Assembly (NCBI GenBank): GCA_022703155.1
Contig: JAKLEH010000009.1
Coordinates: 1 to 36,409, forward strand
Source: Patescibacteria group bacterium
GTDB lineage: Bacteria > Patescibacteriota > Patescibacteriia > 2-12-FULL-60-25
Reading direction: 5' to 3'
DNA length: 36,409 bases
Shown in pieces: positions 27,568-35,279 of this stretch. Position numbers and translations under genes: made by a program. Each line of letters opens with the position of its first letter. Position 1 is the first letter of the stretch. The notes below the pieces were generated by a model that had not been told where the DNA came from, did not search any database, and saw nothing but the letters and a program-made list of their open reading frames with translations.

Positions 27568-28812
27568 ATGTTGCAACCCGAACAAGCGAAAAAACGTTTC
27601 CGCAATATCCTCCTATGGATGCTGGCTTCCTTGGTATGGCCGGTCGTGGCCCTGATGGTCGTGGCCGTCATGGGCATGTTTGGCGTCAAAAGCCTTTGGA
27701 TAACCATGGGCATCGCCGGACTGGCTTGGTTGGCCATCTTCGTGGCCATGGTCGTCAGCCTTTGGCGCACGGCCGCGGACGTGGAGGTTACGCCTTGGGC
27801 GTCGCTCTGGGTCCTGGTGCCGTGGATGGGTTACTTCCTGGTCGGCATGCTGTTTTTGGAGCCGCTCAAATACATGTACGACGGCAAACCCGCGGACAAA
27901 AAATTGCCCGGCACCTGGGGCTTGATCAAAGAAAGCTTCAAATTCGCCTACGCGGACCTAAAACCCGCATCCAAAACCACCATCTGGTACGTGTACCTGG
28001 CTTTGGCCACGGGCGTATCCGCGTCCCTGACCGTAATCTGGATGCCGTATGCGATCGTGCACTTTTTCGTGGTCTTGGCGTTGGCCGTGTTCACGGCCTG
28101 GGTGTCCATCAAGCTTTTCCTGGAAATTTCGGCCCGCGAATCCGGCAATGCGCCCAAAGGCGATGAAGGCGAACTGTCCAAACGCGGCATCTTGCCCTAT
28201 TTCGTGACCGCGTTCCTGACCATGCTCATCACCGTCGGACCCATGTTCGCAGCCATCCTGGTTTCGCTCGTCATCGTGACCATCGCGGGCATCGGGATTT
28301 CGGCCATGAGCGGCACGTCGTCGCCCAACATGCTGGGCATCCTGGCCGCGGGCGCCATTCCCATGCTCATGGTGGCCGGAGTGTTTATCGCTTTGTTTTT
28401 CGCCTCCATGGTCTGGGCCGTCTTCAAAGGCAACCAATACGCGTTCATCCTGCCGGTCCTGTTTTTGGAAGGCGGCTACGCGCAAGCCGGTACGCCGAAC
28501 AAGGGACATTTCAAGGTCTCGTCGGAAACCCTGGCCGAATCCGCACGCATCGTCAAAAACCGTTGGTGGGGCGTGTATTGGAAAAACCAACTCTTCGGTT
28601 TGACCGTCGGGTTGAGCGTGGGCGTGTTGCTGCAGCTGGTGGTGATGTTGCTCATCGCCGTTATGAACGCGACCATCGGCAACAAACTGGCCCTGAACGT
28701 CTCCGCGACTCTCGTCTCCAATGTGTTCGAAGGCGTCATGCAAATGGCGCTCATGCCCCTGGTCTTCGCGTTCCAACTTAAAATGTACCGGGCGTTCAAG
28801 CGAACGGCGTAA
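27568..28812 (+). CDS. Multi-pass membrane protein of unknown function (414 aa)
   Basis: About nine hydrophobic segments, including residues 12-40, 42-66, 80-97, 140-160, 165-185, 210-240, 255-290, 345-365 and 380-400. A soluble loop of about 45 aa (100-140, with KYMYDGKPADKKLPGTWGLIKESFKFAYADLK) and another of about 35 aa (300-340) separate them. The repeated IKxSFKFAxxxxK / LAESARIVKNRWWGVYWKNQLF pattern suggests two related halves. No transporter signature was recognised. It resembles general membrane proteins found in many candidate phyla. Precedes gatB, same strand; no Shine-Dalgarno site seen. Confidence 0.7.
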   Translation: MLQPEQAKKRFRNILLWMLASLVWPVVALMVVAVMGMFGVKSLWITMGIAGLAWLAIFVAMVVSLWRTAADVEVTPWASLWVLVPWMGYFLVGMLFLEPLKYMYDGKPADKKLPGTWGLIKESFKFAYADLKPASKTTIWYVYLALATGVSASLTVIWMPYAIVHFFVVLALAVFTAWVSIKLFLEISARESGNAPKGDEGELSKRGILPYFVTAFLTMLITVGPMFAAILVSLVIVTIAGIGISAMSGTSSPNMLGILAAGAIPMLMVAGVFIALFFASMVWAVFKGNQYAFILPVLFLEGGYAQAGTPNKGHFKVSSETLAESARIVKNRWWGVYWKNQLFGLTVGLSVGVLLQLVVMLLIAVMNATIGNKLALNVSATLVSNVFEGVMQMALMPLVFAFQLKMYRAFKRTA

Positions 28813-28814
28813 CG

Positions 28815-28881
28815 AAAAATCCAAATTTCAAACAGCAAACAACAATCCGACTTTTTGCTGTTTGCTGTTTGTTGTTTGAAG
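28815..28881. repeat. Self-complementary heptad array (AGCAAAC / TTTGCTG), next to gatB start
   Basis: Left arm 28815-28848 with units such as TTCAAAC, AGCAAAC; right arm 28854-28881: TTTGCTG twice, TTTGTTG, TTTGAAG. The right arm ends 7 nt before the gatB ATG. Confidence 0.8.
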
Positions 28882-28888
28882 ATTTTCT

Positions 28889-30436
28889 ATGAAAATGATT
28901 CCCATCATAGGCTTGGAAATCCACGTCCAACTCAACACCAAAAGCAAGATGTTCTGCGCCTGCCCCAACGTGGACGACGGCGCGCCGCCCAACACAGCCA
29001 TCTGCCCGGTCTGCACGGGCCAGCCCGGCGCTTTGCCTACGCTCAATGCCGCGGCTTTGGACAAAGGCGTGCTGGCAGGTTTGGCTTTGGGCTGCGCCAT
29101 ACCGGACCGCAGCGCTTTCGACCGCAAAAACTATTTCTATCCCGACTTGCCCAAAGGCTACCAGATTTCGCAATTCGCCTTGCCCGTGGCCTTGGACGGC
29201 GCGGTCGAAATCCAAATCCCGACCGACGAGGCGTTGCCCGGCCGCGAGAGCGTGCGCATCGGCATCACGCGCGCCCATCTGGAGGAGGACGCGGCCAAGA
29301 ATTTCCACGCGCCCGAAGGCATCGGCGGCCGTCCGGCCACGCTCGTGGACTACAACCGCGGCGGCACGCCGCTCATCGAAATCGTGACCGAGCCGGATTT
29401 GCGGTCGGCGGCCGAAGCCAAATGCTTTCTGCAGGAACTCCGCGCCATGATGCGCGCCTGCAAAGTTTCGAACGCGGACATGGAAAAAGGCCAGATGCGT
29501 TGCGACGTCAACATATCGCTCATGGAAGTCGACGCGAACGGCAACCACCTTTCGCCCAAATTCAACGCACGCACGGAAATCAAGAACCTCAACTCCTTCA
29601 GGGCCGTGGAACGCGCCATTGAATTCGAAATCAAACGCCAACAGGCTTTGTTCGAAGCCGGCACTCCTCCGATTGAATCCACCCGCGGCTGGGACGAGAA
29701 CCAAGGCAAGACTTTGGAGCAACGCACCAAAGAGACGTCGGCCGACTACCGCTACTTCCCGGAACCGGATTTGCCTCCGCAAAACCTGCAAAGCGTGCGC
29801 GAGGCCATGGCCCAACGCCTGCCCGAATTGCCCTCGGCCAAACGCCAGCGCTTGCACGAGGAGCACGGGTTCGCGCCGAACGTGGCCGCTTTGCTCGTAG
29901 CCAACGAATGGGACGAGTACGCGGAGCAGGCCATGGGCGAACTTGCGGCTTGGCTTGAGGCTTCGGACGACGAACACCGGAGCGGCGGCGACGTCATTGC
30001 CGAACGACGCACGGAAATGTCGCGTCTGGTCGGCGGCTGGCTGACCTCCAAACTCGCCGGCATCCTGGTCGAAAAGAATTTGACGCTCAAGGACTGCAAC
30101 ATCACGCCGGAGAACTTCGCCGAATTCGTGCGCCTATTGGACAAGGGCGAAATCAACAGCGCCAACGGGCAAAAACTCCTGCTCCTCATGCTCGAGACCG
30201 GCGGCGACCCGTCGGACCTGATGGAGACCCACAACCTTGGCCAGAGCGTGGGCGGCAACGAACTCCTGACCATCGTGGAACGCAACCTGCAGGCCAATCC
30301 GGACCAGGTGGCGGCCATCCGCGCGGGCAAGACCCAACTCGTCAAATGGTTCGTGGGCCTAATCATGCGCGAAACCGAGGGCCGCTGCAACCCGCAACAG
30401 GCGGAAGAGGAAATTAAAAAACAACTTGGTTTATAA
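28889..30436 (+). CDS. gatB: Aspartyl/glutamyl-tRNA(Asn/Gln) amidotransferase subunit B
   Basis: 515 aa (usual about 475-500). GatB is the kinase and tRNA-binding part of GatCAB, which converts Glu-tRNA(Gln) or Asp-tRNA(Asn) to the amide form using ammonia from GatA. Signature GLEIHVQLNTKSKMF at the N-terminus; zinc cysteines C23, C25, C39, C42; then DRKNYFYPDLPKGYQISQF, LEEDAAKNFH, DYNRGGTPLIEIVTEPDL, MEKGQMRCDVNISL. The C-terminal part (about 370-515) is the YqeY-like tRNA-binding tail. gatA and gatC are not in this window. Start at 28889 directly after a heptad array; no Shine-Dalgarno site. Confidence 0.96.
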   Translation: MKMIPIIGLEIHVQLNTKSKMFCACPNVDDGAPPNTAICPVCTGQPGALPTLNAAALDKGVLAGLALGCAIPDRSAFDRKNYFYPDLPKGYQISQFALPVALDGAVEIQIPTDEALPGRESVRIGITRAHLEEDAAKNFHAPEGIGGRPATLVDYNRGGTPLIEIVTEPDLRSAAEAKCFLQELRAMMRACKVSNADMEKGQMRCDVNISLMEVDANGNHLSPKFNARTEIKNLNSFRAVERAIEFEIKRQQALFEAGTPPIESTRGWDENQGKTLEQRTKETSADYRYFPEPDLPPQNLQSVREAMAQRLPELPSAKRQRLHEEHGFAPNVAALLVANEWDEYAEQAMGELAAWLEASDDEHRSGGDVIAERRTEMSRLVGGWLTSKLAGILVEKNLTLKDCNITPENFAEFVRLLDKGEINSANGQKLLLLMLETGGDPSDLMETHNLGQSVGGNELLTIVERNLQANPDQVAAIRAGKTQLVKWFVGLIMRETEGRCNPQQAEEEIKKQLGL

Positions 30437-30437
30437 A

Positions 30438-30506
30438 ACAGTCGCAGTGCACAGTCGCAGTAGGGACACCGTCCCACAACTGCGTACTGCGACTGCGACT
30501 TTTTAA
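30438..30506. repeat. Self-complementary array between convergent gatB and miaA (AGTCGC / ACTGCG)
   Basis: Left arm (from about 30438) with repeated AGTCGC and AGTGCAC; GGGAC..GTCCC in the middle (30463-30475); right arm with AACTGCGT, ACTGCG twice, then five T. The T-run makes it a working terminator candidate for gatB; it overlaps the miaA stop region. Confidence 0.75.
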
Positions 30507-31546
30507 TTGTTGTTTTTTTCAATCCATTTTCTCACCAGTTCCATCCCCTCTTCCTCGCTTTTGGCCCAATGGATTCGCCGGTCGCGCTTGAACCAAGTCT
30601 CTTGGCGTTTGGCGTATTGGTGGGTCGCGGTTTTGGCGCGTTTCACTGCATCTTCGAGCATGAGTTCGCCGCGCAGATACATGCCCATCTCGCGGTAACC
30701 GATACTGGTCATGGCCGGCGCGTTCCACGAGAGTCCGCGCTTGTGCAATTGCCTGACTTCTTCGGGCCAGCCTTCTTCCATCATTCGATCTACGGCCGCG
30801 TCGATGCGTTTGTGCAGCGTTTCCCTGGGCCATCGCAATCCGACCATGAACGCGTCTATGACCGGCGGCCGTTTGGTGCGCTGCTCGGCCAACGGTTTGC
30901 CCGTGAACGTGCAGATTTCCAAGGCGCGGATGACGCGCCGCGGATTCCTGAGGTCCACGACCCCGGCCGCCGACGGATCCATCTTGAGCAATAAATCCGT
31001 GAGTTTGGAGAGCGGCTGGCGCTCGAAAGATTCACGCAGCGCCGGATTGGGCGGCACTTGGGGAATGGAGAAGTTGTCGACCAAAGCGGAAACGTACAGG
31101 CCCGTGCCTCCGACCACTATGGGCAAATGCCCGCGGCCGGCGATGCCTCGAATGGCCTTAAGCGCACGTTCGCGCCATTCGGCCACAGTCATGATTTTCT
31201 CCGGAGGCAAAAAGTCCATCAAGTAATGCGGGATTTCGGCCGGAAACTGGCAGGCTCCGGTCAACGGATCGCATAACTTTTCGGCCACGTATTGGTGAGG
31301 TACGCGCACCAAGTAGGCGTTGAAACTTTCGTATTTGCCCCGCCTGCCAGGCGGTTTGCCCGTGCCGATGGTGGTTTCGCGGTATATCTGGCGCGCGTCT
31401 GCGTTCACGATTTCGCCGGCGTACTCTTGGGCTACGCGCAAACTGAAGGACGTCTTGCCCGAAGAGGTCGGCCCCACAATCACAAGCGCCCGGGGCGCGC
31501 GCCTCGTGCTGAGGATTTGACCCGGTTTATCCGCGTTGCGGGGCAT
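30503..31546 (-). CDS. miaA: tRNA dimethylallyltransferase MiaA
   Basis: 347 aa (usual about 300-320). MiaA adds a dimethylallyl group to A37 of tRNAs reading UNN codons; MiaB, encoded just upstream, then adds the methylthio group. P-loop GPTSSGKT at 25-32; NADARQIYR in place of the usual DSMQVYR; VVGGTGLYVSAL; LRNPRRVIRALEI; C-terminal HQYAKRQETWFKRD. The family's short KPT..VPHHLID segment is replaced by a longer one (about 62-110, KPPGRRGKYESF to QFPAEIPHYLMD), accounting for the extra length. It starts 9 nt after the lipoprotein stop, so the two share a transcript. Confidence 0.95.
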   Translation of the reverse strand: MPRNADKPGQILSTRRAPRALVIVGPTSSGKTSFSLRVAQEYAGEIVNADARQIYRETTIGTGKPPGRRGKYESFNAYLVRVPHQYVAEKLCDPLTGACQFPAEIPHYLMDFLPPEKIMTVAEWRERALKAIRGIAGRGHLPIVVGGTGLYVSALVDNFSIPQVPPNPALRESFERQPLSKLTDLLLKMDPSAAGVVDLRNPRRVIRALEICTFTGKPLAEQRTKRPPVIDAFMVGLRWPRETLHKRIDAAVDRMMEEGWPEEVRQLHKRGLSWNAPAMTSIGYREMGMYLRGELMLEDAVKRAKTATHQYAKRQETWFKRDRRIHWAKSEEEGMELVRKWIEKNNN

Positions 31547-31555
31547 AGGGTTTGG

Positions 31556-31993
31556 TTATTGGCGTTGTTCAACCTTTAAGCCTTGCGTGTCCAAAAGGCC
31601 TCCCGTGCCGCTGGCGTTGGCCGGTTTCAAATTGCCTTTTCTGGAAGTGACCGAACCTAAAACCATCATGCACTCGTTGCGGAAACCGGGATCGGCCAAG
31701 ACGTTGCATTCCACGGGCACACCCGTGATTTCCTCGTACGCCTCGACGCAAGCCAAGCGTTTTTCCGCACCAGCCAGCGCACACAGGTCAGGATTGCTTT
31801 TGGCCACGGCATTGTCAAGAAAACACGCGTATTGGTATTTGGCCTGGCTGCAATCCCCGTCCAGAACCACATCTTGTTTACCGTCGAATGGAACGGACGA
31901 TTCCGGCGTTTTGGCGGCACGACGGGCGCAGCCCCAGCCAAAAAGCAAGAGCGTGGCCAAACCCAAAACCATCATAATCCTGCTTTTTTGCAT
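31556..31993 (-). CDS. Small Cys-rich lipoprotein-like protein
   Basis: 145 aa. Signal-like N-terminus (MQKSRIMMVLGLATLLLFGWGC) with Cys 22 at a lipobox-like position; FGWGC departs from the LA(G/A)C consensus, so lipidation is uncertain. The mature part has six further Cys (CSQAKYQYAC, DLCAL, ACVEAY, VECNV, NECMM), possibly disulfides. No family recognised. It lies between miaB and miaA with its own promoter and probably drives miaA. Confidence 0.65.
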   Translation of the reverse strand: MQKSRIMMVLGLATLLLFGWGCARRAAKTPESSVPFDGKQDVVLDGDCSQAKYQYACFLDNAVAKSNPDLCALAGAEKRLACVEAYEEITGVPVECNVLADPGFRNECMMVLGSVTSRKGNLKPANASGTGGLLDTQGLKVEQRQ

Positions 31994-32002
31994 ATCGAAA
32001 AC

Positions 32003-32011
32003 ATTATAGCA
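32003..32011 (-). promoter_or_regulatory. Extended -10 promoter of the lipoprotein-miaA pair
   Basis: Minus strand TGCTATAAT; the -10 ends 9 nt before the ATG at 31993, leaving a leader of about 2-3 nt. Confidence 0.6.
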
Positions 32012-32028
32012 CTTTTGAACCGAATGTA

Positions 32029-32100
32029 GTCTTTCAGGTCCATCATGTCCATAAGGTCTTTCAGGTTGGATCCAGCTGACGGACCTGACGGACCCGATGG
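32029..32100. repeat. Nonad array (GTCTTTCAG / ACCTGACGG) abutting the miaB stop
   Basis: 9-nt units from 32029: GTCTTTCAG, GTCCATCAT, GTCCATAAG, GTCTTTCAG, GTTGGATCC, then AGCTGACGG, ACCTGACGG, ACCCGATGG. The second half is the reverse complement type of the first. The array ends one base before the miaB stop codon (32102). Its unit GTCCGTCAG/CTGACGGAC also appears at 15194-15229. Confidence 0.8.
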
Positions 32101-32101
32101 A

Positions 32102-33457
32102 CTAAACCGCCTCCCCTTGCAACAACCACGTCATGGGTTGGACGATTTTTACGTCCATGAAAGTACCGGGCAATTTTTCGACCGTCACCACATCCATCCC
32201 TGCCGGCGCCGTGGCGCTTACGGCTTTCAATTCGTCATTGGTCCCAAAGAGCGTTTTGCCGGACACTTTTTCCACGAACATGCGCGTGGTTTTGCCCATA
32301 TAAGCCTGGTTTTTGCGCAATGCCGTCTGTTCCATCAAACCTTGCACATCCTGCCAACGTCGTTTTTTGGTTTCCGCAGGCACGTCGTCCTTGAACAAAC
32401 GCACGGACAAGGTGCCGGGCCTGGGGCTGTATTGCGCCGGGTACGCGATGTCGAAATCGCACTGTCTATACAGATCCAACGTGTCCTCATGGTCTTTTTC
32501 CGTTTCGCCCGGGAAACCCACGATCAGATCCGTGCCCAAAGCGATTCCCGGACGCGACGCTTTGATCTTGGCGATAATGTCTAAAAATTGTGTTCGATTG
32601 TACTTGCGGTTCATGCGGCGCAACACTTCGTCCGAACCGGACTGTGCGGGCAGGTGCAGATAATTGATTTGCTTGGGCAAAGTCAAAGCGTGGATGACTT
32701 GGTCCGACATCTTGAGCGGATGGGCCGCGGTCCAATGCACGCGCTGAATTTGCGGGATTTGGTTGACCTCCCACAGCAAGGCCGCGAAATGGTCTTGGTA
32801 AGGATTGGCCGCGGAAAACGTGCCCGGGTCAGGCGCCGCGTACGCGTTGACCGCCTGCCCGAGCAAAACTACGTCAGCCACGCCGTTGGCCGCCTGTAAA
32901 TTGACCTCGTTCAGGATGTCGGAAGCCGGACGGTTCTTTTCCAAACCGCGTGCGTAAGGCACCACGCAATACGAGCAAAAGTGGTTGCATCCCGTCTGGA
33001 TGGTCACGAACGCTTGGCCGGCGGCGTGCCTGGAAGGGTGCACATGCAAATAATCTTCGGGCATGTCCCCGCCGATGGACCAAGCCGGACGCTCTTGGGC
33101 GATCAGACGCGGCAAATCCACCATGCGCGGCGTAGGGAACACGAAATCCAATTCGGGCAAACGGCGCTTCAACTCCCCGTTCTTGTCGCGCCCGGCCATG
33201 CAGCCGGTCAAAGCCACCAACAAGTCGTCACCCGCGGCGCGGCGTTCGGTGAAGCGTTTCATATTGCCGTAAACCCGTTCCTCCGCGTGTTCGCGTACCG
33301 AACAGGTGTTGAACACGACCAGATTGGCCGCGGCCTCGTCATCGGTTTTTTCCATGCCCACGGCATCCAAAATAGCGCCCAACCTTTCCGAATCGTTGGC
33401 GTTCATTTGGCACCCGTAGGTGCGGATATGGTATTTAGGCCGTCCTTCCATAGACAC
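32102..33457 (-). CDS. miaB: tRNA-2-methylthio-N6-dimethylallyladenosine synthase MiaB
   Basis: 451 aa, normal length. Radical-SAM methylthiotransferase acting on i6A37 made by MiaA. N-terminal UPF0004 domain with the auxiliary 4Fe-4S cysteines C16 (TYGCQMN), C52 (NTCSVRE), C86 (TGCMA). Radical SAM motif CNHFCSYC with C157, C161, C164. Further HLPAQSGSDEVLRRMNRKYNR and DLIVGFPGETEKDHEDTLDL. C-terminal TRAM domain from about 380 (KTTRMFVEKVSGKTLFGTND). The gene reads toward the lipoprotein and miaA. The frame ends at the edge of a nonad array. Confidence 0.97.
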   Translation of the reverse strand: MSMEGRPKYHIRTYGCQMNANDSERLGAILDAVGMEKTDDEAAANLVVFNTCSVREHAEERVYGNMKRFTERRAAGDDLLVALTGCMAGRDKNGELKRRLPELDFVFPTPRMVDLPRLIAQERPAWSIGGDMPEDYLHVHPSRHAAGQAFVTIQTGCNHFCSYCVVPYARGLEKNRPASDILNEVNLQAANGVADVVLLGQAVNAYAAPDPGTFSAANPYQDHFAALLWEVNQIPQIQRVHWTAAHPLKMSDQVIHALTLPKQINYLHLPAQSGSDEVLRRMNRKYNRTQFLDIIAKIKASRPGIALGTDLIVGFPGETEKDHEDTLDLYRQCDFDIAYPAQYSPRPGTLSVRLFKDDVPAETKKRRWQDVQGLMEQTALRKNQAYMGKTTRMFVEKVSGKTLFGTNDELKAVSATAPAGMDVVTVEKLPGTFMDVKIVQPMTWLLQGEAV

Positions 33458-33492
33458 TCAATGGCCGCGAGGGTAACATGTGGGGGAAATTT

Positions 33493-33558
33493 AGTCGAAT
33501 GTCGGATGTCGTTTTTCAGGTAGTCGGAGGCCTTACTTCCGACCCTCCGACTTCCGAC
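33493..33558. repeat. Self-complementary heptad array (TGTCGGA / TTCCGAC)
   Basis: Left arm 33493-33527: AGTCGAA, TGTCGGA, TGTCGTT, TTTCAGG, TAGTCGG. Right arm 33531-33558: CCTTACT, TCCGACC, CTCCGAC, TTCCGAC, followed by four T. Located between divergent miaB and the small helical gene, ending 11 nt before the latter's ATG. Confidence 0.8.
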
Positions 33559-33569
33559 TTTTCTCGCCT

Positions 33570-33755
33570 ATGCCCCTCACCGAAGAGCAGCAAAAGAAAA
33601 TCCGCGAAATCCTCGAGGATTACCGCAAACAAGCGGACAAAATCGTCGCGGACCACCACGCCGAGGTCAAAAAAATCCTCAACGACCTGGACCAGAAAAA
33701 AATCCAAGAGCTGGAAGGCCTGATCGGCAAATTGCCTGCGTCCGAAAACGAATAG
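33570..33755 (+). CDS. Small helical protein (61 aa), unknown function
   Basis: Begins MPLTEEQQKKIREILEDYRK and ends LIGKLPASENE. Nearly all residues are helix formers with hydrophobic positions in heptad spacing (I, L, I, V, I, L, L, L), so it is likely a coiled-coil hairpin. The alternating E/K content and the third-position GC pattern favour this frame over the overlapping 81-codon frame, which is Ser/Lys-rich and meaningless. No ribosome-binding site seen. No family named. Confidence 0.65.
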   Translation: MPLTEEQQKKIREILEDYRKQADKIVADHHAEVKKILNDLDQKKIQELEGLIGKLPASENE

Positions 33756-33760
33756 TTCTT

Positions 33761-33855
33761 GTCATTGCGAGGCGATAAGTCAAAGCCGAAGCAACCAATA
33801 GATTGCCCCGCCTGAGGCGGGCATGCACGCTATTTCCGACTCCGCTCGCGATGAC
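33761..33855. repeat. GTCAT-ended palindromic element G (95 bp)
   Basis: It starts GTCATTGCGAGGCG and ends CGCTCGCGATGAC, with GAAGCAACCAATAGATTG and a GCCTGAGGC hairpin inside. It lies between the small helical gene and eno. From memory, GTCATTGCGAG-type repeats with GAAGCAATC are seen in several bacterial phyla; not checked here. Confidence 0.75.
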
Positions 33856-33864
33856 AATTGAAGA

Positions 33865-35127
33865 TTAAATTTCCGTTTCCTCTATTTCCATTAGACGGTT
33901 GTATTTTTCCACGCGTTCGGACCGGGATAGCGACCCGGTTTTTATGTATTCGCTGCCGCACGCCACGGCCAAATCCGCGATGGTCGTGTCGTCCGTTTCT
34001 CCCGAGCGGTGCGAGATGCTGGTGGCGAAACCGTTCTTGTGCGCCATGATGATGGCGTCCGCGGTCTCGGTCAACGAACCGATTTGGTTGAGCTTGATCA
34101 GGATGGCGTTGGCCGCCTTATCCTCGATGCCTTTCTTGAGGCGCTCCGGGTTGGTGACGAACAAATCGTCGCCCACGACGCGCGATTTTTTGCCCAAGCG
34201 CGGCAACGAACCTTTATATGCGGCCCAATCGTCCTCGGCGAACGGGTCTTCGATGCTCACGAGCGGATACTTCTTTTGCCAGGCCAAATACCGGTCCAGC
34301 AGCTTCTCGGCCGTGAACCGGCGGCCGCCCTCGGCTTTGAACACGTATTCCGCGGTTTGCGCGTCATAGAACTCGGACGAGGCCACGTCCGCCGCGAGCC
34401 CGACCTCTTTACCCGGCTTGTAACCGGATTTTTTTATGGCCTCCATGAGCGTGTCGAACGCCTCTTCCACGTTCTTGAACTTGGGCGCAAAACCGCCTTC
34501 GTCCCCCACGGTCACCGGATAGCCCCGTTCGGCCAACATCTTTTTGAGCGTTTGGAAGATTTCCGACCCGGCCCGCACGCGTTCGGACATTTTTTTCTGT
34601 TGCGGCACGACCATGCATTCCTGGATGTCGAGCGACCAGTTGGCGTGCGCCCCGCCGTTCAGCACGTTCATGGTGGGGATGGGCAAGCCGGCCGCGTGCG
34701 GGAACTTGTAAATGCGGCGCAGCGTCTTCCAGAGCGGCTGGCCGAGGGCGTGCGCATGCGCATGCGCGCTGGCGAGCGAGACCGAGAGGATGGCGTTGGC
34801 CCCGAGCTTGGACTTGTTTTTGGTTCCGTCCAACTCCAACATCACATGGTCGATGTCCTGTTGGCGCCGCACGTCCACGCCCTTGAGGACTTTAGCGATT
34901 TTTTCGTTGACGTTTTTGACCGCTTTAAGCACGCCCTTGCCGCCGTACCTTTTGCCGCCGTCGCGCAATTCCAGCGCTTCATGCGATCCCGTGGACGCGC
35001 CGGACGGGACCTTGGATTGGGCCGTGATGCCGTTCGTCAAAGTGACGCGGCACGCGACCGTAGGATTGCCGCGCGAATCCAATATCTCGCGGGCATGGAT
35101 GGATTTGATGGAAAATGTGTTCGCCAT
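33865..35127 (-). CDS. eno: Enolase (phosphopyruvate hydratase)
   Basis: 420 aa, usual length. Interconverts 2-phosphoglycerate and phosphoenolpyruvate in glycolysis. N-terminal AREILDSRGNPTV and PSGASTGSHEALELRD; H161 in NGGAHANW; E210 in GDEGGFAP; Mg ligands D247, E293 (SIEDP) and D320 (GDDLF); catalytic K345 (LIKLNQIG); SHRSGETDDTTIADLAV (372-388). All key residues are present. C-terminus SRSERVEKYNRLMEIEE is typical. An extended -10 box (TGTTATGCT) ends 9 nt before the ATG. The C-terminal stop lies 10 nt from palindromic element G. Confidence 0.98.
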   Translation of the reverse strand: MANTFSIKSIHAREILDSRGNPTVACRVTLTNGITAQSKVPSGASTGSHEALELRDGGKRYGGKGVLKAVKNVNEKIAKVLKGVDVRRQQDIDHVMLELDGTKNKSKLGANAILSVSLASAHAHAHALGQPLWKTLRRIYKFPHAAGLPIPTMNVLNGGAHANWSLDIQECMVVPQQKKMSERVRAGSEIFQTLKKMLAERGYPVTVGDEGGFAPKFKNVEEAFDTLMEAIKKSGYKPGKEVGLAADVASSEFYDAQTAEYVFKAEGGRRFTAEKLLDRYLAWQKKYPLVSIEDPFAEDDWAAYKGSLPRLGKKSRVVGDDLFVTNPERLKKGIEDKAANAILIKLNQIGSLTETADAIIMAHKNGFATSISHRSGETDDTTIADLAVACGSEYIKTGSLSRSERVEKYNRLMEIEETEI

Positions 35128-35136
35128 ATGCCTGAC

Positions 35137-35145
35137 AGCATAACA
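35137..35145 (-). promoter_or_regulatory. Extended -10 promoter of eno
   Basis: Minus strand TGTTATGCT; -10 TATGCT (35137-35142) is 9 nt before the ATG at 35127, predicting a leader of 2-3 nt. Confidence 0.5.
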
Positions 35146-35195
35146 TGCGGTAAGAGCAAGGAGGAAGGAGGAAGGATTGATGCGACTTTATCGAA

Positions 35196-35258
35196 TCCGC
35201 CTTCGTTGAAACTACGGCGGACTATTACGCCTCTTTTTTGATTTATGCGGCGTAATAG
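35196..35258. repeat. Two adjacent hairpins between eno and the zinc-ribbon gene
   Basis: TCCGCC / GGCGGA (35196-35221, inner bases partly paired) and a perfect 10-bp CTATTACGCC / GGCGTAATAG (35222-35258) with a T-rich loop. No T-run after the stems. The rest of 35128-35195 is a GGAGGAA-type purine run without an ORF. Confidence 0.6.
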
Positions 35259-35279
35259 AAAAAGCGCCTTTTCAGGCGC
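35259..35279 (-). terminator. Terminator of the zinc-ribbon gene
   Basis: GCGCCT, loop, AGGCGC (35264-35279), then five T on the minus strand. The stem overlaps the last codons of the gene ending at 35272. Confidence 0.85.

Noticed and set aside
33478-33723. 81-codon frame overlapping the small helical gene
   Set aside because: It reads through the heptad array and gives a Ser/Thr/Lys-rich product; the +1 frame gives a regular amphipathic helix.
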